Below the pieces are notes generated by a model, which made no database searches, had not been told where the DNA came from, and saw only the letters and a list, made by a program, of their open reading frames with translations. This document shows, one piece after another, positions 1 through 5,265 of a DNA stretch of 5,266 nt (position 1 is the stretch's first letter; each line of letters begins with the position of its first letter). The translations under genes and the position numbers were made by a program. This stretch comes from an uncultured Clostridium sp. (lineage in GTDB: Bacteria; Bacillota; Clostridia; TANB77; CAG-508), in contig USOV01000048.1 in assembly GCA_900556455.1 (NCBI GenBank), positions 1-5,266 of the forward strand. The letters run 5' to 3'.

Positions 1-537
1 TCCGATCTTTTAGAAGATTTAAGGAAAAATAATATTAGTCTTCATTCTTTTATGTGTAATTCTGTTGAAAGTCAACATTTATTTTTTGATATTTTAAGTT
101 TTGCAGATGAAGAAATAGGATTTAGTCTTAAAAATTATGAGATTGTTATAGAAGCTTTTTCTGTTCCGGTCAAAAGTTCTTTTGTTTTACTTATTACGCG
201 TGTTCCAAAAGTAACTCATTTACATCCTTCTAAACTTAAATATAATACATTTAAGGCTATAGAATCTATCTGGATTAAGTTTGATAGTCTGGATGATTTT
301 TGTATGTTTTGCGGTTCAATAAAAGCTAATACTATTTTTAATTCATCTTTATATTTATTAGATGAACATTACTATTTACATATTAGAACTAATAAATTAA
401 AAAAATATTTCGAGATTTTAACAAAATCTCGTGAATTTTCAAATTATATATATGGGAATGATTTTGTTCTTGATGAAAATGCCAAACTTATTATTGAAAG
501 TTCAGCAATAGAAACATGTTTAAAATATTTTTTGTGA
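1..537 (+). CDS. mecA: Adaptor protein MecA, 5'-truncated by the window edge
   Basis: The reading frame is open from base 1 and ends at TGA 535-537, giving 178 visible residues. The ATG at position 52 is internal, because the residues before it (SDLLEDL..) already align with the MecA N-terminal domain. I recognise the family by the N-terminal pattern (a LHS-M-N-S-x-E-x-Q-x-LFxDIL-like stretch) and by the C-terminal ClpC-binding domain: FDSLDDF, then a SLY-LLDEHYYLHI strand pair, ending in G-x-x-x-LDENAKLIIESSAIE. Judged against Bacillus MecA, about 15-20 N-terminal residues are missing. In the family, MecA bridges substrates to the ClpC unfoldase and so targets them to ClpCP proteolysis; in Bacillus the substrate is ComK. 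The linker between the two domains is short compared with Bacillus MecA. The gene converges on the yrzB-side genes and shares their terminator. Its promoter lies outside the window. Confidence 0.88.
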   Translation, partial: SDLLEDLRKNNISLHSFMCNSVESQHLFFDILSFADEEIGFSLKNYEIVIEAFSVPVKSSFVLLITRVPKVTHLHPSKLKYNTFKAIESIWIKFDSLDDFCMFCGSIKANTIFNSSLYLLDEHYYLHIRTNKLKKYFEILTKSREFSNYIYGNDFVLDENAKLIIESSAIETCLKYFL

Positions 538-584
538 TTAGTTGTGATTTACCAAACATATCTGCTAATATATTTTTCTAAAAT

Positions 585-612
585 AAAAAAGGCGACCAAT
601 GGTCGCCTTTTT
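585..612. terminator. Bidirectional intrinsic terminator between mecA and yrzB
   Basis: There is a perfect 7-bp G+C-rich stem (GGCGACC 591-597, GGTCGCC 601-607) with a 3-nt AAT loop. It is flanked by an A tract (585-590) and a T tract (608-612), so the pairing can extend to 12 bp. Read on either strand it is a stem followed by a U tract, so it can end both mecA (+) and the minus-strand yrzB transcript, whose TAG stop lies 4 nt from the T tract. It is the only strong G+C-rich hairpin I see in the window. Confidence 0.93.
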
Positions 613-616
613 GCTT

Positions 617-916
617 CTAATCTTCGTCGATAAAGTTGAATTCATCTTTGAATTTGTCTTTGAATATTGCAAATACAGCATTTAATTCGTCTTCATCTTC
701 TACCCCTATATATGATTCTTCATCTTCAGATTCTGTATGTTCTACTTTTAATATTACTACTTCTCCTGCTTCCTCATCATCTGTTTCTTCTATTGGTAAA
801 AGTATTACATATTCCTCTTCATTATATTCAATTAAATCTAAGAACTCAAATTGAACTTCTTTTCCATCCTCATCATTTAATGTAATAATATTATTTAATT
901 CTTCATTTTCATCCAT
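617..916 (-). CDS. yrzB: DUF1292 family small acidic protein (YrzB-like)
   Basis: This is a 99-residue, very acidic protein. It fits DUF1292 by its start (ITLNDEDGKE, then a FEFLDLIEYNEEEYVILLP strand region), an EVVILKVE segment near residues 52-59, and a C-terminal D-E-x-ELNAVFAIFKDKF helix. The function of the family is unknown. It is conserved next to ruvX and ireB in Bacillota, as here. I chose the ATG at 916 rather than an in-frame TTG at 937, because AAAGGAG (928-934) lies inside the longer version and sits 11 nt before the ATG as a ribosome binding site. The gene has its own likely promoter (950-978) in the 70-nt gap after ruvX and ends at the 585-612 terminator. There are no membrane segments. 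The assignment rests on composition, length, strand pattern and synteny. Confidence 0.88.
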   Translation of the reverse strand: MDENEELNNIITLNDEDGKEVQFEFLDLIEYNEEEYVILLPIEETDDEEAGEVVILKVEHTESEDEESYIGVEDEDELNAVFAIFKDKFKDEFNFIDED

Positions 917-927
917 ATTTTTGTTTT

Positions 928-934
928 CTCCTTT
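928..934 (-). promoter_or_regulatory. Ribosome binding site that decides the yrzB start
   Basis: AAAGGAG on the minus strand lies 11 nt upstream of the ATG at 916. It sits just inside the alternative TTG-initiated frame (937), which has no comparable site before it, so the ATG is preferred and the protein is 99 rather than 106 residues long. Confidence 0.75.
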
Positions 935-949
935 CAATTAATTAATTTG

Positions 950-978
950 TTTATATCATATAGTTTTATTATTTGCAA
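950..978 (-). promoter_or_regulatory. Likely sigma-A promoter of yrzB with extended -10
   Basis: On the minus strand there is a -35 box TTGCAA (978-973), a 17-bp spacer (972-956) and a -10 box TATAAA (955-950), immediately preceded by TGA, which fits the TGn extended -10 element. Transcription would begin near 943, leaving a leader of about 27 nt that contains the AAAGGAG site. The promoter sits wholly in the ruvX-yrzB gap. AT-rich DNA yields chance boxes, but the spacing, TGn element and position together are good. Confidence 0.68.
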
Positions 979-986
979 TAGTTTGA

Positions 987-1412
987 TTAATTATTTTTAT
1001 TTACGTATATTTCTAGAATATATACTGCTGATATTGTATCTACAATATTCTTTTTCTTTTTAGGATTTAGGTTTAAGTCGTTCATTGTTTTATGTGCTTG
1101 AACTGTTGTTAGTCTTTCATCTACTGTTTCTATTTTCATTTTATTATATTTGCATTTTAATTTATGTATAAATTTATTTGTAGCCTCTACTCTAAACGTG
1201 CTACTGCCATCCATATTAAAAGGCATACCTACAACAATTGTATCGACTTCATATTTTGCAAATATTTCATCTAGCCTTGCTAGTACAATTTTGTCATTTC
1301 CCTTGTGATGTATTGTTTCTAAACCTTGTACAGTAATATTTAGCTCATCTGTTATGGCTAGACCTACTCTTGCATCTCCATAATCAATTCCTATTTTTCT
1401 CATTTTATTCAT
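987..1412 (-). CDS. ruvX: RuvX/YqgF family Holliday-junction resolvase-like nuclease
   Basis: This 141-residue protein has the RNase H-like fold signature of RuvX/YqgF. It starts with the GIDYGDARVGLAITDE strand (acidic D10), then IVVGMPFNMDGS (59-70), the VDERLTT motif (97-103, acidic E99) and a C-terminal KKNIVDTISAVYIL helix (D125). The three acidic residues expected for metal-dependent cleavage are therefore present. Family members are essential or near-essential in several bacteria and have been linked to Holliday-junction resolution and to pre-16S rRNA 5' processing; which role applies here cannot be read from sequence. Length is normal. The ATG at 1412 overlaps ireB by 8 nt. A second ATG at 1403 (MRKIGIDYG) fits the usual family N-terminus better and starts 1 nt after the ireB stop. 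No strong Shine-Dalgarno precedes either start, so translation is probably coupled to ireB. Confidence 0.95.
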   Translation of the reverse strand: MNKMRKIGIDYGDARVGLAITDELNITVQGLETIHHKGNDKIVLARLDEIFAKYEVDTIVVGMPFNMDGSSTFRVEATNKFIHKLKCKYNKMKIETVDERLTTVQAHKTMNDLNLNPKKKKNIVDTISAVYILEIYVNKNN

Positions 1413-1659
1413 CTACTTCTATATAGTTTTTTACCATTTTTTCTAAAAGTTCGTCTCTTTCTAATGTTCTTATTATATTTCTTGCATTATTATGGCTTGT
1501 TATATAAGTAGGGTCTCCTGATAAAATGTAACCTACTATTTGATTAATTGGATTATATCCCTTTTCTTTAAGTGCATCATATACTTGTTTTAAAATTTCT
1601 TTTGTCTGGTTATTTTTATCTCTTTCAACTTTAAAATTCATTGTTTCGTCGTTTATCAT
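1405..1659 (-). CDS. ireB: IreB family regulatory protein (UPF0297)
   Basis: This is an 84-residue protein with the family hallmark KGYNPINQIVGYILSGDPTYIT (34-55), followed by NNARNIIRTLERDELLEKMVKNY, which matches IreB/YrzL along its whole length. In Enterococcus faecalis IreB is a small negative regulator of cephalosporin resistance, phosphorylated by the Ser/Thr kinase IreK at two N-terminal threonines. Here the second site is kept (DET, T6) but the first position is asparagine (N3). The start at ATG 1659 has an AGGAGG site (1665-1670) 5 nt upstream. The last 8 nt overlap the longer ruvX start, as expected for an ireB-ruvX operon. I found no convincing promoter in the 64-nt upstream gap, so read-through from the gene at 1724-2824 is possible. 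Extra residues before the core domain are few, as is normal for the family. Confidence 0.95.
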   Translation of the reverse strand: MINDETMNFKVERDKNNQTKEILKQVYDALKEKGYNPINQIVGYILSGDPTYITSHNNARNIIRTLERDELLEKMVKNYIEVDE

Positions 1660-1664
1660 AAATT

Positions 1665-1670
1665 CCTCCT
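1665..1670 (-). promoter_or_regulatory. Strong ribosome binding site of ireB
   Basis: A perfect AGGAGG on the minus strand lies 5 nt before the ATG at 1659. It fixes the ireB start and probably serves ruvX as well through translational coupling, since ruvX has no clear site of its own. Confidence 0.9.
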
Positions 1671-1723
1671 AAAATATATTATATTTTATGGTTTTGCTTA
1701 TGCTATTAATAGCCTGTTCAACT

Positions 1724-2824
1724 TTATATACTGGTTATTGCGCTTTCTGTTTTGTCGCTGTTGTCTAAATATTCCTCTAGTTTTTTTGTTACTTCTTCAA
1801 TTCCAGTACCTTTATAGTATGTTCCTATTACAAAATTAGTCTCTGGAGAAACTAATATTTTCTTTTTGTTTTTTTCTCCTTTTGCTTTACTCTGTAATTC
1901 AATTTCTATATCTTCAATTCTTTCTTTTAAGTTAATTAAAAATTCTGTTGCTCCATCTATATCAATTCCTGCCAAAGCAATTGCAAATTTAGGTCCCATA
2001 TACCTTACAAAAATATATTCTGAATAAATACTACTTTTTACAAGGTTTGATACTCTCAATATCATCTTTGTACCAACATTTCTTCCATATTTCTGATTAA
2101 TTTCCTCTATATTTTGTATTGTAAACATGCATATAGAAGATTTTACATATTCATCAATTTTTCTCTTACCTTTTCCATATAAGTATTCTGCTGAATATAG
2201 ACCTGTTGTTTTGTCTTCCCTATAAATATTTTCTATAGCATTTTGGTATGATACTGTTTTCAAAACTGATATTATATTCTCTCTAATTATTCCTAATATG
2301 TTTGTATCCATATTATCAAATGCATGTGCTACATCACTTTCAATAATCCAGTATCCAATATATACATTATCAATATATAATGGGAAAAACATTGCTGATT
2401 TCGCCCTTGTCATTTCACTTTTTTGGTATGATAGTCTTTCATTTGGTGAATTAATTGTTACATATTTTGGTGTTGCTGTTCTAATACTATCTTTAAACAT
2501 TTCATCTGTATGTAAATTTGAAAGTACTTTCCAAAATCTTTTGTCTACATTTGATGTTTTTAATATATACTCAGCTCCGTTAAAAACAACAATTGTAGAA
2601 TATTTTATTTGATATTTTTCTATTAAAATGTTGTTAATTAAATCAATCTTATCTTTAACAGAAATTTCTCTTCCTGCTATATCCATAAAATCCTGCACTA
2701 CCTGCAAGCTTGCCACCATTTCCCTTGTATTGCTTAGGGATTTTACTTTTTTAGATATTGACAAATTGTATACAATTAATCCAATAACAAATATTACTAA
2801 AATAACTATTATTGCTACAACCAA
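1724..2824 (-). CDS. Membrane-anchored GAF plus degenerate GGDEF domain protein
   Basis: This 366-residue protein has three parts. Residues 2-20 are a strongly hydrophobic single N-terminal membrane anchor followed by basic residues, which predicts a cytoplasmic body. Residues of about 40-192 look like a GAF sensor domain, with alternating strands such as YSTIVVFNG and AMFFPLYIDNVYIGYWIIES. From about 202 the chain follows a GGDEF domain: DKTTGLYSAEYL stands for the D-x-LTGL-N-R start, INQKYGRNVGTKMI for the N-D-x-x-G-H-x-x-GD region, and FVRYMGPKFAIAL for RYGGDEFAI. The signature is MGPKF at 276-280, the metal aspartate of the DxDxFK segment is replaced (TIQNIE), and no RxxD inhibitory site is visible. 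Diguanylate cyclase activity is therefore unlikely; a receptor or scaffold role is inference. It starts 17 nt after the 743-residue gene and is probably cotranscribed. The start is TTG with a good Shine-Dalgarno. GAF is a fold-level guess. Confidence 0.8.
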   Translation of the reverse strand: MVVAIIVILVIFVIGLIVYNLSISKKVKSLSNTREMVASLQVVQDFMDIAGREISVKDKIDLINNILIEKYQIKYSTIVVFNGAEYILKTSNVDKRFWKVLSNLHTDEMFKDSIRTATPKYVTINSPNERLSYQKSEMTRAKSAMFFPLYIDNVYIGYWIIESDVAHAFDNMDTNILGIIRENIISVLKTVSYQNAIENIYREDKTTGLYSAEYLYGKGKRKIDEYVKSSICMFTIQNIEEINQKYGRNVGTKMILRVSNLVKSSIYSEYIFVRYMGPKFAIALAGIDIDGATEFLINLKERIEDIEIELQSKAKGEKNKKKILVSPETNFVIGTYYKGTGIEEVTKKLEEYLDNSDKTESAITSI

Positions 2825-2832
2825 TGTTATTA

Positions 2833-2838
2833 CTCCTT
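2833..2838 (-). promoter_or_regulatory. Ribosome binding site supporting a TTG start
   Basis: AAGGAG on the minus strand lies 8 nt before the TTG at 2824. The first in-frame ATG is at residue 36, and using it would delete the membrane anchor and has no such site, so the rare TTG start is the supported one. The site lies in the 17-nt gap after the 743-residue gene. Confidence 0.8.
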
Positions 2839-2841
2839 ACC

Positions 2842-5073
2842 TTAATAATTTTTTCTCATTTTGCTTAAAGTGTCTCTTGTTTCACTAGAAAATTCCATTC
2901 TTTTTTTTTGTTTAGATTTTGGTTCATATTTTGTTTTGTTTAATAATGGGTATACCATTTCAGCTAAATCATGTAAAGCATTTAAAAGTGGTTTTGTATA
3001 TCCTCTTAAATATATATCACAATTTACAAGTGAATCTAGATATTTAATGTAATTTTGAACCTCAAATGGTATTTTGCAATATCTTACATTATCTTTATTA
3101 AATAATTCTGTCATCAATGTCATTGTAGGGTCATTGTATGAAGCCATTCCTCCTATTAATAAATTATCTGTAAGAGTTCTAAGTCTTTGTTCTTTATTTA
3201 TAACAATTTTAATTTTCTCTTGTCTTAGTATGTTTTTTGTTTTCAAATTTCTTAAAAATGCTGTAAGAGGTTGAATTGTTAAAATATCCATGCTTTGAAC
3301 TAGATATATTTCATGAGATTTATCAAAGAATTCCACATTTGTATTAAAGTCTGCATCAATTAGAACAACGTCATGGTTTTCCATTAGAGTTGCTAATATA
3401 TTATCAACATCTTCCTGTTTTACTTTTTCACCAGGAATTTGTGTATATACTGTAAGATTTTTTTCTACTTTTATGCCCTGAGCAACCCCTTGTTCTAGAT
3501 TTGATATACTATTTTCTGCTATTCTTCTTAATCTATCATCATTGTTTGTGAAAATATAATATGAATTTCTGTTTTGTGTCATATCTAATATTGCTGTAGA
3601 TATATTCATTTCTGCTAGTGTTAAAGCTAAATTATTAACAACAAAAGATGTACCGTTTTTTGTTGTACCAACAAAAGAAACTATTTTTTTCTCATTTGTA
3701 AGTAAAGAATTTAATCTATCACTACTTTTTTCTGTTGGTTCAATATATCGATTTTCTTCTTGTCTTGCTTTTATAGGTTCTTCTTCCTCTTCTTCAGTGT
3801 ATTCCGGTTCTTGTATATTGAATAAGTCTATGTCTTCTTGTTCTTCTTTCTCTTCCTCTTGTGGTTCAGGAGTTTCAGAAGTTTCTTCTTGATCAAGGTC
3901 AAATAAATCGAAGTCCATATCTTCTGCTACGTCTTCTTTATCATTATTTTTTTCTTCTTCATTGGTGTCTATATTAAATAGGTCAATATCAAAGTCTTCG
4001 TCGTCATTTTCTTCTTCAACTTGTTTTTTAGGTCTGCCTCTTCCTCTTTTTGGTTTATCATCTTGTTCTGTTTTAACTGGATTTTTTCTTGGTCTACCTC
4101 TTCCTTTTTTTGGTGTTTCTTGAATTTCTTGTTCCTCTTGTTCTTCTGGCTCTTCCTCATCAAACAAATCTATCATTTTTTTCTCTGTATCAATTACTTT
4201 TTGATTTATCTTTACAGTTTTCTCATTACTTAATTCTGAAGGAATTACTATTGGTCTTGTTATTTTTTCCTTTTCATTTTTCAACATTGTTACATCTATT
4301 TTTTCTTGTTGCTGTTGTTGCTGTAATGTTTTCAAATTTTTTGATGCGTATGTGTCCTGTCTTCTACTTCCTAGAACACTGTTTGTTGATAGTTCACGAT
4401 ATTTTGGTGATTGTTGTTCTAGCACAGCTTTTACATGTAATGGTAAATATCTTATAATGATTTTCAATTGTGCATCTGTATATTGAGAAACAATGTTATT
4501 AAAGCTATCTACATATTTACTTTCATTTTTTCCTAGTCTTTTATAGTGAGCTAAAATATTTTGGACCTCTGATTCACTTACACCGCTTTCTTCTTCTAGT
4601 TGATCCATTCCACCATTTCCTTCAACTTTGTAAGCTATTTTAGCTTCATTCTTTGTTCTTGGTGTACTAATTAATTCGCAAAGTTTATCAACATTTCTGT
4701 CGTCCCCTATTAAGGCATTATACATGCCTATTCCAAATAACTTTGTCAACATCTCATCTGACTTAGTTCTTCTATCTGCACATAAAAGTATAACCTCAAT
4801 ATTAGTTCCATCTGTTCTCTTAGTTTCTTCATTTATTCTCTCTAGTTTTTCAAATAAGAATTTATCTATTGTGTCATAATTATTATTTGCAAATGGTTCT
4901 AAGTCTTCACTTACTACTATTCTATCATAATCTTTATTATTTTGTATTTCTTTTAGAATAGCATTAAAGTAATAAACATTTTTATATGATAAGATTTCCT
5001 TATAATCCTTTTGATATTTTTTCATTATTGTTTCTGAAATATTATCATTATTAACCGCAAATAATACTTTCAT
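2842..5073 (-). CDS. CpaE/TadZ-like ParA/MinD-family protein with AT-hook, acidic linker
   Basis: This is a 743-residue cytoplasmic protein without membrane segments. Residues 1-145 look like a receiver-type alpha/beta domain (strands KVLFAV, RIVVSED, IEVILLCAD, ALIGDD) without the full phospho-acceptor set. Residues 155-230 are helical. Residues 251-256 are six glutamines. Residues of about 297-440 are very acidic and low-complexity, with two AT-hooks (GRGRP at 324-328 and 344-348) and four [IF]DLF[DN] motifs. Residues 461-712 are a ParA/MinD-like domain: IVSFVGTTKNGTSFVVNNLALTL, then AILDMTQNRN, a Walker B-like DVVLIDAD (568-575) and a late IPFEVQNYI segment. The P-loop is G-x4-G-T-S, so the Walker A lysine and the ParA signature lysine are both absent. 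The receiver-plus-ParA order resembles CpaE/TadZ pilus-positioning proteins, some of which also have atypical P-loops. The tail (718-743) is basic. The start is ATG 5073 with GGAGGGG 7 nt upstream. Exact function is unknown. Confidence 0.82.
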   Translation of the reverse strand: MKVLFAVNNDNISETIMKKYQKDYKEILSYKNVYYFNAILKEIQNNKDYDRIVVSEDLEPFANNNYDTIDKFLFEKLERINEETKRTDGTNIEVILLCADRRTKSDEMLTKLFGIGMYNALIGDDRNVDKLCELISTPRTKNEAKIAYKVEGNGGMDQLEEESGVSESEVQNILAHYKRLGKNESKYVDSFNNIVSQYTDAQLKIIIRYLPLHVKAVLEQQSPKYRELSTNSVLGSRRQDTYASKNLKTLQQQQQQEKIDVTMLKNEKEKITRPIVIPSELSNEKTVKINQKVIDTEKKMIDLFDEEEPEEQEEQEIQETPKKGRGRPRKNPVKTEQDDKPKRGRGRPKKQVEEENDDEDFDIDLFNIDTNEEEKNNDKEDVAEDMDFDLFDLDQEETSETPEPQEEEKEEQEDIDLFNIQEPEYTEEEEEEPIKARQEENRYIEPTEKSSDRLNSLLTNEKKIVSFVGTTKNGTSFVVNNLALTLAEMNISTAILDMTQNRNSYYIFTNNDDRLRRIAENSISNLEQGVAQGIKVEKNLTVYTQIPGEKVKQEDVDNILATLMENHDVVLIDADFNTNVEFFDKSHEIYLVQSMDILTIQPLTAFLRNLKTKNILRQEKIKIVINKEQRLRTLTDNLLIGGMASYNDPTMTLMTELFNKDNVRYCKIPFEVQNYIKYLDSLVNCDIYLRGYTKPLLNALHDLAEMVYPLLNKTKYEPKSKQKKRMEFSSETRDTLSKMRKNY
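3646..3669 (-). other. Degenerate P-loop of the ParA/MinD-like domain
   Basis: This stretch encodes residues 469-476, G-T-T-K-N-G-T-S. Compared with the ParA/MinD consensus K-G-G-x-G-K-T, the phosphate-binding lysine is threonine and the N-terminal signature lysine is also threonine; the only lysine is at the second consensus glycine. The surrounding strand (IVSFV) and helix (FVVNNLALTLA) are well kept, so the change is within an otherwise intact domain and is not a frameshift. Confidence 0.8.
4021..4050 (-). other. Second AT-hook-like motif
   Basis: This encodes residues 342-351, K-R-G-R-G-R-P-K-K-Q, with the core G-R-G-R-P at 344-348 and basic residues on both sides. It matches the AT-hook consensus, which binds the minor groove of AT-rich DNA in proteins such as HMGA. 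It is only 20 residues from the first copy and is surrounded by strongly acidic sequence. Confidence 0.75.
4081..4110 (-). other. First AT-hook-like motif
   Basis: This encodes residues 322-331, K-K-G-R-G-R-P-R-K-N, with the core G-R-G-R-P at 324-328. Together with the copy at 342-351 it makes a paired AT-hook, the arrangement that usually gives useful affinity for AT-rich DNA. The identification is by motif only; binding is inferred. Confidence 0.75.
4306..4323 (-). repeat. Polyglutamine run of six
   Basis: This encodes six consecutive glutamines (residues 251-256) in mixed CAG and CAA codons. It marks the boundary between the helical region and the low-complexity linker of the 743-residue protein. 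Confidence 0.85.
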
Positions 5074-5076
5074 CCA

Positions 5077-5265
5077 TTAACCCCTCCAACCTATTACTAC
5101 TATGGTAAATATTAGTGGCAATACTTGACATACTACTAATAATGTTACAAATGTCATTATTATTCCATAGCCTTTATGTTTTTTATCTAATCTTCTTGTT
5201 CCTAAAACATATTGGTTTAGCGCTCCTATTACAATTCCAATAAAGCAAACTGGTATACTATAAAT
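5077..5265 (-). CDS. C-terminal end of an unknown membrane protein, cut by the window edge
   Basis: The minus-strand frame is open from the right edge to TAA at 5077-5079 and gives the last 62 residues of a protein; its start lies outside the window. Two hydrophobic segments are visible, IPVCFIGIVIGAL at the edge and IIMTFVTLLVVCQVLPLIFTIVVIG near the end, separated by a basic loop (GTRRLDKKHKGYG). By the positive-inside rule that loop should face the cytoplasm. The protein ends three residues after the last membrane segment. The stop is 3 nt before the ATG of the 743-residue gene, whose ribosome binding site lies inside this reading frame, so the two genes are almost certainly in one operon. 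I do not recognise the family; a role at the membrane together with the downstream CpaE/TadZ-like protein is inference. Confidence 0.72.
   Translation of the reverse strand: MYSIPVCFIGIVIGALNQYVLGTRRLDKKHKGYGIIMTFVTLLVVCQVLPLIFTIVVIGWRG
5081..5087 (-). promoter_or_regulatory. Ribosome binding site of the 743-residue gene
   Basis: GGAGGGG on the minus strand lies 7 nt upstream of the ATG at 5073. It sits within the last codons of the upstream membrane-protein gene, which supports tight operon packing and fixes the start. Confidence 0.88.

Larger units (their letters stand above)
3817..4173 (-). repeat. Four-copy [I/F]-D-L-F-[D/N] short linear motif in the acidic linker
   Basis: The motif is coded at 4159-4173 (IDLFD, residues 301-305), 3973-3987 (IDLFN, 363-367), 3898-3912 (FDLFD, 388-392) and 3817-3831 (IDLFN, 415-419). 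Three of the four are followed by a hydrophobic residue and usually an acidic one (N-I-D, D-L-D, N-I-Q). The copies use different codons, so they are not a recent DNA duplication; the repeat is kept at protein level. In a disordered acidic region such motifs are typical docking sites. The partner is unknown. Confidence 0.75.

Noticed and set aside
52..537. A complete gene beginning at the ATG at 52
   Set aside because: The frame is open to base 1 and the upstream residues fit MecA, so this ATG is an internal methionine of a truncated gene.
636..885. Plus-strand open frames of 72 residues across yrzB
   Set aside because: They are serine- or leucine-rich antisense shadows of the acidic codons of yrzB, with no ribosome binding site.
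1678..1683. TATAAT on the minus strand just upstream of ireB
   Set aside because: No acceptable -35 box lies 16-18 bp upstream, and transcription would start right at the Shine-Dalgarno, leaving almost no leader.
1702..1713. Perfect 12-nt palindrome GCTATTAATAGC between the pseudo-GGDEF gene and ireB
   Set aside because: The stem can only be about 4 bp with a TTAA loop and there is no adjacent U tract, so it is not a terminator; as an operator it is a single short site that chance can explain.
2298..3274. Several plus-strand open frames opposite the pseudo-GGDEF and 743-residue genes
   Set aside because: They are antisense to well-supported genes, hydrophobic from reverse-reading of AT-rich codons, and show no family resemblance or ribosome binding site.
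3969..4163. Minus-strand 64-residue frame inside the acidic linker
   Set aside because: This is the Lys/Gln-rich out-of-frame reading of GAA-rich codons; the enclosing frame with AT-hooks and repeated motifs is clearly the real one.
4306..4323. CAG/CAA run as an expandable DNA microsatellite
   Set aside because: Only six codons with mixed synonyms, so it is too short and interrupted for repeat instability.
4021..4457. Plus-strand frames rich in Phe and Leu that look like membrane proteins
   Set aside because: They are the complement of the acidic and basic low-complexity linker; the apparent membrane segments come from TTC/CTT runs.
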